Source: Pedobacter psychrodurus
Lineage (GTDB): Bacteria > Bacteroidota > Bacteroidia > Sphingobacteriales > Sphingobacteriaceae
Assembly: GCF_004331735.1 (NCBI RefSeq)
Contig: NZ_SJSO01000019.1
Coordinates: 348-64,347 of the forward strand
Direction: 5' to 3'
DNA length: 64,000 bases
The translations under genes were made by a program, and so were the position numbers. Of the stretch, positions 51,699-59,933 are shown in pieces (the stretch's first letter is position 1; each line of letters starts with the position of its first letter). The notes under the pieces were generated by a model that ran no database searches, had not been told where the DNA came from, and was given only the letters and a program-made list of their open reading frames with translations.

Positions 51699-52466
51699 TT
51701 GCAAGTTCACACCCTATTCGAAGGCACCTATTCTGTTGATGCAACAAAGAAATTTGTTCCTTTCGACCCCGCCATACATCATTTTAAAGACAGACCCGCA
51801 TCGCTATTCATCAATGTTCAGCCATTTTTAGTTGAACTGAAGAATGATTTGATTCTTTTTGACACTGGTTTAGGATTTAGTGATGACCATGGCGAACTGA
51901 TTTTACACAAAAACATCCGCAATGCAGGGTTCGATCCTACTGATGTAACCAAGGTATTAATGTCGCACTTACATTACGACCATTCTGGCGGCATGATCCA
52001 CAAACAAGGCAATGATAAGGTTGAACTGAGTTTCCCTGATGCAGAATATGTAATTAACCGTGGCGAATGGGAAACAGCATTTAGCAGCACTTCGTCTTCT
52101 TACCATACCGATATTTTCGATTTTGTTCAGCGTAACGCGCAATTGAAGTTTGTTGAGGGCGATGGCGCATTGGATGAAACCATTGCTTACGAATTTACTG
52201 GCGCACACTGCCCCAACCACCAGGTTTTCCTTTTAACTGAAGGTAAGCAAAAGATATTTTTTGGTGGCGATGTACTGCCTGAACCAGAAGAACTGGTTAA
52301 AAACTTCATCGCCAAATACGATTTCGATGGCCGCAAGGCGATGGAATTACGCAAAGAGTTTGGCAAAAGAGCTGCTGAAGAAAACTGGGAATGTTTATTT
52401 TATCATGGCAAAAGCGCCGCTACAGGATTTGTTGATGTTATTGAGGGCGGGTTTAGGATAAGATAA
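51699..52466 (+). CDS. MBL-fold metallo-hydrolase
   Basis: Metallo-beta-lactamase-fold protein, 255 residues. H-x-H-x-D-H is MSHLHYDHSGGM near 88-98; later ligands are GAHCPNHQVFLL and FFGGDVLPEP, then CLFYHGK. Start is TTG at 51699, since no ATG upstream is in frame and homologues start like this (MQVHTLFEGTYSVD). Family reactions include lactonase, thioesterase and glyoxalase, none assignable. It is followed by a (TTTAGGG)5 array just after the stop. Confidence 0.9.
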   Translation: MQVHTLFEGTYSVDATKKFVPFDPAIHHFKDRPASLFINVQPFLVELKNDLILFDTGLGFSDDHGELILHKNIRNAGFDPTDVTKVLMSHLHYDHSGGMIHKQGNDKVELSFPDAEYVINRGEWETAFSSTSSSYHTDIFDFVQRNAQLKFVEGDGALDETIAYEFTGAHCPNHQVFLLTEGKQKIFFGGDVLPEPEELVKNFIAKYDFDGRKAMELRKEFGKRAAEENWECLFYHGKSAATGFVDVIEGGFRIR

Positions 52467-52467
52467 G

Positions 52468-52502
52468 TTTAGGGTTTAGGGTTTAGGGTTTAGGGTTTAG
52501 GG
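52468..52502. repeat. Heptamer array (TTTAGGG)x5
   Basis: Five perfect copies, one base after the stop of the MBL gene. Same unit as the array at crtD, 14 kb away. Confidence 0.95.
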
Positions 52503-52943
52503 AAAAACAGATCTATAGGGTTTTAATATTAAAATCAATATATTTTATCTTGGTCTGTACCTTAATTGCATCGTCATCTCGACCGTAGTGTTCCAAAGGA
52601 ACTCCTTCGGAGGAGAGATCTTTAAACCTTACTCCGCCGCCTTGCAACCTTCGTTTATTGCATAGCCCTGAGTCTTTAAATCCGATCGTAGCGGTATCCT
52701 TTTGGCTTTGGTTCTGAGCGTAGCGAAGAACAGCCAAAAGATTTAGCGGAGAGCGGGAATCCCCATTAACTATTGTACAGGGATTGCTTTTCTAAATCAT
52801 GGAAAGCTTTCATTTCAAAAAATATCTTCTCCTTTTTTTACCACAAAGGTCACAGAGAAAGAACGCAAAGTTAGATGCACATTCGAGATTCCTAATAACC
52901 CAGTGCATTCTGTGTTTCCGTGGCTAAAAATATTAACCACAAA
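52503..52943. repeat. Intergenic mosaic of palindromic repeats
   Basis: No gene. A module at 52682-52758 has outer CCGATCGTAGCGG and TTTAGCGGAGAGCGGGA with an inner hairpin CTTTTGGCT/AGCCAAAAG. It has the same outer ends as the one at 5284-5339. At about 52840-52925 ACCACAAAGGTCACAGAGAA is mirrored by a CTGTGTTTCCGTGG segment. Confidence 0.6.
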
Positions 52944-52970
52944 AAAGCCCCGACAAACGCCGGGGCTTTC
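52944..52970 (-). terminator. Terminator of the YceI gene
   Basis: Stem AAAGCCCCG/CGGGGCTTT around ACAAACGC; on the minus strand it ends in TTTTTT. It lies 22 bases beyond the YceI stop. Confidence 0.85.
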
Positions 52971-52991
52971 CTTTTTCCGAAACAGAAATAA

Positions 52992-53579
52992 TTATTTCTT
53001 AGCTACTAATTTAACCGCTAATTCAAAGTTATCATCAATTGCTTTGTCGCCAATGCTATCGAAGAAAGATTTAGAACCGTAACGGATATCATATTTAGTT
53101 CTATCAACAGTGATTTTTCCAGCTAAAGCCGAAGCTGTACCATCTGCATTAACTGTTACAGTTGCAGGGAAGCTTAATGGTTTAGTAATGCCTTTGATGG
53201 TTAAGTTACCTGTTACTGTTATGTTTGCTCCTGAACCAGCAACTTTAGTAATTACAAAAGTTGAAGTTGGGAATTTAGCAGAACCGAAGAAATCGTCTGC
53301 TTTTAAGTGACCTTCTAATTTAGCACTGCCATCAGCATCTTTAATTGAAGTCATATCGATAACAAAAGTACCACCAGTTACGTTTTTACCGTTAACGGCT
53401 AAACTACCTGATTGTAAAGCGATTGTTCCGTTGTGAGAACCTGTTACTTTTTTACCAACCCAAGTAATGGTCGATTTTGCTGCATCTACAGTATAAGTTA
53501 CTGGTTTAGTAGGGTTTTTAAAAGCTGACAATGCTATAACTGCCACTAATAAAAAAATTGAGCTAATTTTTAATTTCAT
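52992..53579 (-). CDS. YceI-family periplasmic lipid-binding protein
   Basis: YceI-like beta-barrel lipocalin that binds polyisoprenoid or similar lipids. I start at ATG 53579 (195 residues: MKLKISSIFLLVAVIALSAF, a signal peptide) because the longer frame from 53606 adds nine residues before it. YTVDAAKSTITWVGKKVTGSHNGTI, LKADDFFGSAKFPTSTFVITKV and VDRTKYDIRYGSKSFFDSIGDKAIDDNFELAVKLVAK are the family pattern. It ends in a strong terminator. The divergent side holds a heptamer array. Confidence 0.92.
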   Translation of the reverse strand: MKLKISSIFLLVAVIALSAFKNPTKPVTYTVDAAKSTITWVGKKVTGSHNGTIALQSGSLAVNGKNVTGGTFVIDMTSIKDADGSAKLEGHLKADDFFGSAKFPTSTFVITKVAGSGANITVTGNLTIKGITKPLSFPATVTVNADGTASALAGKITVDRTKYDIRYGSKSFFDSIGDKAIDDNFELAVKLVAKK

Positions 53580-53766
53580 TTTCTGGTTTTTTAAAATTTG
53601 ATACAAATATAGATTAACTCCCGATCTCCTGTTGTTGACCTATGTTAAGTTTTTTCAAAAATAATCGGATTTATTTAAAATCATTCTATTGACTGCAGAA
53701 TTGTAGTAAAGGTTTAATTTGTTTACTTTTTAATGTGAATCTTTTTGAAGGTAGAGGATTAAAAAA

Positions 53767-53801
53767 GGTGGAGGGCAGAAGGTTTAAGGCATAGGGTTTC
53801 C
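53767..53801. repeat. Heptamer array in the YceI-lipoprotein gap
   Basis: GGTGGAG, GGCAGAA, GGTTTAA, GGCATAG, GGTTTCC, with an earlier GGTAGAG at 53750. Otherwise the 53580-53915 gap is AT-rich and holds the divergent promoters. Confidence 0.8.
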
Positions 53802-53915
53802 TTCCATTGCATAAAAAATGTGAATAATTAGTATTTATTTATAAGGCTTAATTATAGTTCCCATTATTTATGGAAAAATAAAATTCTATATTTAAAAAAT
53901 AATCTTTAATCATTC

Positions 53916-54365
53916 ATGAAAAATAAAATTTACGCTCCGCTATATCTATTATGCCTATTATTTGCTTTAACCAGTTGCAACTTTAACAGCACTTACATAA
54001 ACCGTGAAGAAGATAAAAAAGATGCTGAAAAAGTAGCCAACGAGTTTTATAAACTGCTCGAGAAAAAAGAGTATAATAAGATAGATCCATTTTTCAGCAC
54101 CCAGTTTAAAGCGGTTACCAACCTAGGGAAGCTGAAAAAATTTTTAAGTGCTACCTCAGATAAACTCGGCGAAATAAAAAGCGAGAAGCTTGATCACTGG
54201 GAATCGAAAGTGATAAGAGGTTCGAATGCATCGGCACACTATGTACTTTATTATATCGTAGAAAGGGCAAAATTTCAAGCAAAAGAAACAGTGACGTTAA
54301 CTGCAGAAAACGATCAGATTAAGATTTTGGGCTATAATGTTAATTCTGAAGGATTTTATAAATAA
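53916..54365 (+). CDS. Small lipoprotein (DUF4019-like)
   Basis: 149-residue lipoprotein with lipobox LTSC (C21). The mature part (about 30-149) has a cystatin/NTF2-like alpha-beta look: KKDAEKVANEFYKLLEKKEYNKIDPFFSTQFKAV then strand-rich HYVLYYIVERAKFQAKETVTLTAENDQIKILGYN. It resembles DUF4019-type proteins, but I am not certain. It is followed 57 bases later by a membrane protein and then a DUF4157 domain protein, all on one strand; whether these form a unit is not known. Confidence 0.7.
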   Translation: MKNKIYAPLYLLCLLFALTSCNFNSTYINREEDKKDAEKVANEFYKLLEKKEYNKIDPFFSTQFKAVTNLGKLKKFLSATSDKLGEIKSEKLDHWESKVIRGSNASAHYVLYYIVERAKFQAKETVTLTAENDQIKILGYNVNSEGFYK

Positions 54366-54422
54366 TGAGTTACTTTATGTTACCCTCAATAATATTCACT
54401 AAAGAATTTACAATTCTTATAA

Positions 54423-54902
54423 ATGATTAATCCTAAAATAATATCACCCTTCAAATATAAATTTTCAACTGTAATTAACCGACCCATTAACGAAAATGGA
54501 TATGCAAAAGAAATTCAGGTAGTAAAAGAATATATAGACGAAAGAAAGGGAAACATTATTTTAAAAAATAATTACGAACTTACTTTTAGGGGTAGTTATT
54601 CTAAATGGAGGGGGAATATTTGTTCTACTGTAAAAACTGGCAGATTTATTATAGATGAAAAAGAGGGGAAACTAAGTCTTATTTATCACATTCAAATAGA
54701 TTCACTCTTAGTCTACCTTACCGCTATTGGTTTAACGATTGCGATTATATTTCATCAAACTTGGTTTATTGGTATGCCCTTTATTTGGGTTGGAGGAATG
54801 AATTGGATTACCGCTTTAACAAGAAATAATTCTATGATGTACAATATCGCTTTTGAGATCGACAAACTAAGCAAAGATATAAACCAAGAATCGTTAACAT
54901 AA
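54423..54902 (+). CDS. Membrane protein of unknown function
   Basis: Not recognised; 159 residues with one long or two short membrane helices at about 98-135 (LLVYLTAIGLTIAIIFHQTWFIGMPFIWVGGMNW). Polar N-terminal domain faces one side. Six bases separate it from the DUF4157 gene, so the two are almost surely cotranscribed. The base composition is like its neighbours. It could be a membrane partner of the DUF4157 protein; there is no direct evidence. Confidence 0.65.
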   Translation: MINPKIISPFKYKFSTVINRPINENGYAKEIQVVKEYIDERKGNIILKNNYELTFRGSYSKWRGNICSTVKTGRFIIDEKEGKLSLIYHIQIDSLLVYLTAIGLTIAIIFHQTWFIGMPFIWVGGMNWITALTRNNSMMYNIAFEIDKLSKDINQESLT

Positions 54903-54908
54903 CTCAAA

Positions 54909-55226
54909 ATGCCAAAGAAAAACTTACCCGATAATTTAAAAAATGGCATTGAAGCTTTATCAGGCATTTCGCTGGATGATGTGAAAGTGCACTTCAATTC
55001 TGATAAACCTGCACAATTGGCTGCTTCAGCCTATTCAAAAGGAACTGATATTCATTTAGCACCAGGCCAGGAAGAACATTTACCGCACGAAGCATGGCAT
55101 GTAGTGCAACAAAAACAAGGCAGGGTTAAACCAACAGCACAATTAAAATCCGACACAATGGTTAATGATGACCCTGACTTGGAAAAAGAAGCAGATGAAA
55201 TGGGAGCAAAAGCAGCCGACCTTTAA
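54909..55226 (+). CDS. Free-standing DUF4157 (eCIS-core) domain protein
   Basis: 105 residues that are nearly all DUF4157: LPDNLKNGIEALSGISLDDVKVHFNSDKPAQLAASAYSKGTDIHLAPGQEEHLPHEAWHVVQQKQGRV. The zinc-protease-like H60-E-A-W-H64 is intact. DUF4157 normally opens large effectors of extracellular contractile injection systems or polymorphic toxins; here the gene stops just after the domain (KEADEMGAKAADL). No toxin domain follows, and no eCIS gene is in the window. It is either a solitary domain with its own job or a remnant. Confidence 0.88.
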   Translation: MPKKNLPDNLKNGIEALSGISLDDVKVHFNSDKPAQLAASAYSKGTDIHLAPGQEEHLPHEAWHVVQQKQGRVKPTAQLKSDTMVNDDPDLEKEADEMGAKAADL

Positions 55227-55448
55227 ATGCGGGTGTTCTAGTTGCTTATAGCTACCACACAGTTGGTTTAGGCTTCAGCCCTTCATTCCTAAACCTGACA
55301 GCAGCGAAAATCCTTTTTGTCTGCACTTAAAGTAAAAGATTGCTTCGTCGTTCCTCCCCGCAATGACGACAATGAAGAGCAATACCACAAAAAGATTGAA
55401 GCGAATGGCAGGGCTGCGCTCCCCGAAAAAAAACCGACATTCATTTCC
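55227..55448. repeat. Dispersed repeat copies after the DUF4157 gene
   Basis: TAAACCTGACAGCAGCGAA followed by AATCCTTTTT lies at 55290-55319 and a GCTTCGTCGTTCCTCCCCGC / GCAATGACG element near 55335-55362. The second element recurs at 55548-55580 and, reversed, at 59769-59792. No gene is visible. Confidence 0.6.
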
Positions 55449-55495
55449 AAAAAAAATCTGCAAGCTTTATGAAACTAATTCATAAAACTTGCAGA
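55449..55495 (-). terminator. Terminator of gcvP
   Basis: Minus-strand hairpin with arms TCTGCAAG-TTTATGAA type (55457-55495), followed by eight T (55456-55449). A second small hairpin GTTCGTG/CACGAAC lies between it and gcvP (55503-55520). Confidence 0.75.
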
Positions 55496-55588
55496 TCAAT
55501 ATGTTCGTGAGGACACGAACCTAGGCATTTGATAATTTATCTAAATAGATTGCCACGTTGTTCCTCCTCGCAATGACGAAAAGGGAAC

Positions 55589-58465
55589 TTAAGGAACGAT
55601 CTCTTCTAAATAACTCTCAATTGGCGGACAAGCACAGATTAATGCTCTATCACCATGACTATCGTTAACACGACCAACTGAAGGCCAGAACTTGCGCTCT
55701 AACACATAAGGAAGCGGGAATGCAGCTGTTTGACGGCTATAAGCATGATCCCATTCATTAGCAGTAATTACCGATACCGTATGAGGTGCATTTTTTAATG
55801 GGTTATCTACTTTATCTAAAGTACCGTTTTCTACCTCGGTGATTTCGTTCTTAATTGCAATCAATGCATCACAGAAACGATCTAACTCATGTTTAGGCTC
55901 CGATTCAGTTGGCTCAACCATCAAGGTACCCGCAACCGGGAACGAAACTGTTGGTGCGTGGAAACCGTAATCCATTAAACGTTTTGCAATATCGGTTACT
56001 TCAATTCCGAAAGCTTTGAACGAACGGCAATCTAAGATCATCTCGTGTGCACAACGGCCCTGAGCGCCCGAATAAAGCACTGGATAGTGTTGCTCTAAAC
56101 GTGCTTTCATATAGTTTGCGTTTAAAATCGCATATTTAGTGGCATTGGTTAAACCTTCAGCACCCATCATCGCAATATAAGCGTGAGAGATAATCAGGAT
56201 CGAAGCCGAACCCCATGGTGCAGATGAAACTGCAGAAATTGATTTCCCTTTATCGATATCAACCACAGCATGACCAGGAAGATAAGGAACTAAGTGTTTT
56301 GCAACACCAATTGGGCCCATACCCGGACCGCCACCACCATGAGGGATACAGAATGTTTTGTGCAAATTTAAGTGACAAACATCGGCACCAATATTGGCCG
56401 GGCTTGTTAATCCAACCTGTGCATTCATGTTTGCACCATCCATATAAACCTGTCCGCCGTTAGCGTGGATGGTTTCACAAATTTCGATAATGCTTTCTTC
56501 AAATACTCCGTGGGTAGATGGATAGGTTACCATCAAACACGACAGGTTATCTTTGTGTAATTCTGCTTTTGCTTTTAAATCTTCAACATCGATATTACCG
56601 TTTTCTAAAGATTTAACCACAACAATTTTCATGTCGGCCATTGCAGCAGAAGCAGGGTTTGTTCCGTGTGCCGAAGCTGGAATTAATGCTACGTTGCGGT
56701 GGAAATCACCTCTATCGTGATGATAAGCACGGATAACCATTAGACCGGCATATTCGCCTTGAGCCCCAGCATTTGGCTGTAAACTCATTGCCGCGAAACC
56801 CGTAATTTCACTTAACCATTTATCCAATTCGTTAAAAACCGAATAGTAACCCAATACCTGATCTGCAGGAGCAAACGGATGGATGCGACCAAAGTGAGAC
56901 CAGGTAACCGGAATCATCTCTGCCGTAGCATTTAATTTCATGGTACAGCTACCCAAAGCAATCATCGAATGGCAAAGCGATAAATCTTTAGCTTCTAATG
57001 ATTTGATATAACGCAACATTTCGTGTTCTGAGTGGTGCGCGTTAAAAATTGGGTGCGTTAAATAAGCCGAAGTACGTTGTAAAACAGCCGGAATAACGGT
57101 TTGTACATTTTCAACAACCTCAACCTGATCAGCCGCGATGGCTTTTACTTTAGCAAAGATTTTAGCAATTAAAGCTACATCTTCGAAAGTGCTTGTTTCG
57201 TCGAATGAAATGGTTGCAACGTTACCAACATAATTTAAGTTGATTTCGTTATCAATACATCCTGAGTGGATACCGCCTTTTAAATCGCCTAAATCGAAAC
57301 GGATGGTATCGAAATAAGCTGAGTTTAACTGCTCGAAACCTAAACCTTTTAAAGTAGATGCCAAACTGATGGCCAAACCATGTGTACGTTCTGCAATGGC
57401 TTTTAATCCTTTCGGGCCATGGTAAGCGGCATAAAAACCAGCCATAATAGCCAATAATGCCTGTGCAGTACAGATGTTTGATGTTGCTTTATCTCTACGG
57501 ATGTGCTGTTCGCGTGTTTGCAAGGCCATACGTAAAGCATAATCGCCATGGCTATCGATGGTTACACCGATAATACGACCAGGGATGTTACGTTTATATT
57601 CTTCTTTAGTTGCAAAAAATGCAGCATGCGGTCCACCAAAACCCATTGGTATACCTAAACGCTGTGTAGTACCTACCACTACATCAGCTCCCCACTCGCC
57701 TGGAGGCGTTAGTAAGGTTAAGCTTAAAATATCGGCAACTACCGTTAATTTAATATTTTGGTTGTGCAATGCCGATGCGAAATCTTTGTAATCGAAAACC
57801 TCACCGTTTCCTGCCGGATACTGAACAATTGCACCAAAGAAATCTTCAGTAGCTACGAAATCTAAATGACTTCCGATAACCAGTTCAATACCGTAAGGAT
57901 TTGCACGTGTTTTTAAAATATCAATTGTTTGAGGGAAAACCAATTCTGATACGAAGAACTTTTTAGCCGCCTGGTTTTTACGCAAGCTATATTGCATAAA
58001 CATCGCTTCAGCGGCAGCAGTACCTTCATCCAATAAAGATGCATTGGCAATTTCCATTCCGGTTAAATCGATAACCATGGTTTGGAAATTTAACAAAGCC
58101 TGCAAACGGCCTTGTGCAATTTCTGCCTGGTATGGCGTATATTGTGTATACCATCCTGGGTTTTCGAATACGTTACGTAAAATTACACCTGGAGTAATGG
58201 TATCATAATAACCCTGACCGATAAAGCTTTTGAAAACTTTATTCAACAATGAAGTTTGTTTTAAAGCACCAAGATATTCAGTTTCTGATTTCGCTGCAGG
58301 CAAATTTAACGGCTGTTTTAACCTTATTGCCGTCGGAACAGTTTGTTCAATCAGCTCATCAATAGAATTAACGCCAACAGTTTGCAACATTTCGGCTGTA
58401 TCTGCCTCATTTGGCGCAATATGACGATTTTGAAAATCTTCCTTGTAATGGATATTTAAGCTCAT
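55589..58465 (-). CDS. gcvP: Glycine dehydrogenase (decarboxylating), P protein
   Basis: Full-length fused P protein, 958 residues, of the glycine cleavage system. It decarboxylates glycine with PLP. N-terminal half has FIGQGYYDTITPGVILRNVFENPGWYTQYTPYQAEI and LLDEGTAAAEAM. The PLP lysine is in NLHKTFCIPHGGGGPGMGP at about 700. HGTNPASAAM and ALGSCTMKLNATAEM are also conserved. Monocistronic: other gcv genes are elsewhere. A TACCTTTG promoter is 26 bases upstream. Confidence 0.97.
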   Translation of the reverse strand: MSLNIHYKEDFQNRHIAPNEADTAEMLQTVGVNSIDELIEQTVPTAIRLKQPLNLPAAKSETEYLGALKQTSLLNKVFKSFIGQGYYDTITPGVILRNVFENPGWYTQYTPYQAEIAQGRLQALLNFQTMVIDLTGMEIANASLLDEGTAAAEAMFMQYSLRKNQAAKKFFVSELVFPQTIDILKTRANPYGIELVIGSHLDFVATEDFFGAIVQYPAGNGEVFDYKDFASALHNQNIKLTVVADILSLTLLTPPGEWGADVVVGTTQRLGIPMGFGGPHAAFFATKEEYKRNIPGRIIGVTIDSHGDYALRMALQTREQHIRRDKATSNICTAQALLAIMAGFYAAYHGPKGLKAIAERTHGLAISLASTLKGLGFEQLNSAYFDTIRFDLGDLKGGIHSGCIDNEINLNYVGNVATISFDETSTFEDVALIAKIFAKVKAIAADQVEVVENVQTVIPAVLQRTSAYLTHPIFNAHHSEHEMLRYIKSLEAKDLSLCHSMIALGSCTMKLNATAEMIPVTWSHFGRIHPFAPADQVLGYYSVFNELDKWLSEITGFAAMSLQPNAGAQGEYAGLMVIRAYHHDRGDFHRNVALIPASAHGTNPASAAMADMKIVVVKSLENGNIDVEDLKAKAELHKDNLSCLMVTYPSTHGVFEESIIEICETIHANGGQVYMDGANMNAQVGLTSPANIGADVCHLNLHKTFCIPHGGGGPGMGPIGVAKHLVPYLPGHAVVDIDKGKSISAVSSAPWGSASILIISHAYIAMMGAEGLTNATKYAILNANYMKARLEQHYPVLYSGAQGRCAHEMILDCRSFKAFGIEVTDIAKRLMDYGFHAPTVSFPVAGTLMVEPTESEPKHELDRFCDALIAIKNEITEVENGTLDKVDNPLKNAPHTVSVITANEWDHAYSRQTAAFPLPYVLERKFWPSVGRVNDSHGDRALICACPPIESYLEEIVP

Positions 58466-58490
58466 GCGGTATGAATAATAAATTTGCGTG

Positions 58491-58498
58491 CAAAGGTA
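58491..58498 (-). promoter_or_regulatory. Promoter -7 element of gcvP
   Basis: TACCTTTG on the minus strand, 25 bases before the gcvP ATG at 58465. The -33 position is AT-rich without a full TTTG. Confidence 0.6.
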
Positions 58499-58777
58499 GC
58501 AAAAACGAAGCTGTATTTTGCTATATATCAGTGTAAAAAAGGTGTCCTATTTATACTTAAAAGCGACAAAATAGATAGATTTTGTACAGAAAGCAGAAGA
58601 CAAACGTTTGTTCATTTTTATCTAAGAATCCTATTATTTGGAAAGTTATAGCAGTTCTGAAATTTAAATCTGTCAAGATCTATTTTATCAATCTTTTTGA
58701 ATCCGTTCACACCAAATCGATACTCCCGTACAGTGTAAAATAGAAGCTACTTAAGGTTAGTCAAAAATTCATTTTCA
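58499..58777. other. Divergent intergenic region
   Basis: No gene. AAACGTTTGTTCATTTTTATC (about 58602) recurs near 62.59 kb, and GGAAAGTTATAGCAGTTCTGAAATTT (from 58638) is like the start of the repeat elements near 59.69 and 62.62 kb, here without their later part. Confidence 0.45.
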
Positions 58778-58785
58778 TACCTTTG
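58778..58785 (+). promoter_or_regulatory. Promoter -7 element of the gene at 58815
   Basis: TACCTTTG, 29 bases before the ATG. Confidence 0.55.
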
Positions 58786-58814
58786 CGAACCATTTATCTA
58801 AATGTGTTTTGTTT

Positions 58815-59666
58815 ATGCCAACAGCTAAAAATAATGTTGCTCTTCTCGTTCATGCCTGCGATCGCTACGAATTTCTTTTTAAAGGTTTTGATTACACTTT
58901 CTCAGAAAACTGGGATTTCGAAATACCATGCAATTATTATTTCGCTACAGAAGTAAAAGAAGTAGAAGTGAATGGTTTTACAAACATCAAATCGGGTAAA
59001 GGCGAATGGGCCGATCGCCTGGTAACGCTGTTAAGCAATATAGACGAAGAGTATGTGCTTTACTTTCAGGAAGACATGTGGTTAAGCAAGTCCGTAAATC
59101 CTAAGTTCTTTATAGCGCTGTTCGAACGGGCAATTAAAAATGGTTGGCAACAGGTTAAACTCCATAGTTCTAGTGTTTACAAAACTAAAGAAACCACTAA
59201 TTTTATTGAAGGATTTAATATTGCGGAAATCGATAATAAGGCATCAAATTATTTAATGTCGCACCAAATTACGCTTTGGAAAAAAGATTTTCTGCTGGCG
59301 CAACTTTATAAACAAGAGCACCCATGGAGGAATGAGCGCAAAGGTACAAAGAGGTTGAAAAAATTAAACCCTTTGATTCTTCATGTAGATTGCTTTGCTG
59401 AAAACGGCGCTGCAGAAATCAACAACAATAAAAATCCATCCGAACGAAGCGAATATTATGCAGTTTCATTTAACAGCACCTTAAATCACAATGCTGTGCG
59501 GTTTATCGAGGTGTTAAAATCAGGTAGTCAATCTCAAAAAGACTATGCTGCAGAACTGCAAAATCATTATGATAATAATCTAACCCACGATGGTAAGGAA
59601 AAACCCAAAAAAGTAGATTTGTTTAAGAAAATTAAAACCTTTTTTCGAAAAACCATTAGCAAGTAA
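58815..59666 (+). CDS. Glycosyltransferase-like protein of unknown specificity
   Basis: 283 residues from the ATG at 58815 (an in-frame TTG is 6 bases earlier). NNVALLVHACDRYEFLFKGFDYTFSENWDF resembles the start of GT-A-like proteins, and EEYVLYFQEDMWL carries an acidic cluster in place of DxD. LHVDCFAENGAAEINNN and a basic tail (KKVDLFKKIKTFFRKTISK) follow. I recall Bacteroidota surface-sugar proteins with this look, but the specificity is not known and no sugar genes are adjacent. Single gene with its own promoter. Confidence 0.7.
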   Translation: MPTAKNNVALLVHACDRYEFLFKGFDYTFSENWDFEIPCNYYFATEVKEVEVNGFTNIKSGKGEWADRLVTLLSNIDEEYVLYFQEDMWLSKSVNPKFFIALFERAIKNGWQQVKLHSSSVYKTKETTNFIEGFNIAEIDNKASNYLMSHQITLWKKDFLLAQLYKQEHPWRNERKGTKRLKKLNPLILHVDCFAENGAAEINNNKNPSERSEYYAVSFNSTLNHNAVRFIEVLKSGSQSQKDYAAELQNHYDNNLTHDGKEKPKKVDLFKKIKTFFRKTISK

Positions 59667-59679
59667 TTTTTGCATGTAT

Positions 59680-59930
59680 TATATTTGGAAAGCAACGGCC
59701 GTACTAAAGCTTAAGTTTGTTCCCGCCATTCGCTGCAATCTTTTTGTGGCACTCCATAACATTATAATCATTGCGAGGAGGAACAACGAAGCAATCTTTT
59801 TCGAGCGTGCAAGCAAAAAGGATTTTCGCTATTGTCGGGTTTAAAACATAGCGTAATACAAGAAACAAAGGTTGCAGGGTGCGAGTGCCAAATTAACCCT
59901 TGCGGCCAACTAAAGCCAGCCGCAAGGAGT
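59680..59930. repeat. Nested repeat element downstream of the 58.8-kb gene
   Basis: An outer repeat opens with GGAAAGCAACGGCCGTACTAAA and CCCGCCATTCGCTGCAATC, then TTTTTG. A core with ATTGCGAGGAGGAACAACGA follows, then GCAAGCAAAAAGGATT, TTCGCTATTGTCGGGTTTAA. The same outer parts bound a different core at 62622-62808. A hairpin CCTTGCGGC/GCCGCAAGG (59898-59927) lies next to the TlpA gene end and may terminate it. Confidence 0.7.
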
Positions 59931-59933
59931 GTG

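Noticed and set aside
55275..55463. Small minus-strand frame after the DUF4157 gene
   Set aside because: Repeat DNA (GCAATGACG element and CTGACAGCAGCG motif).
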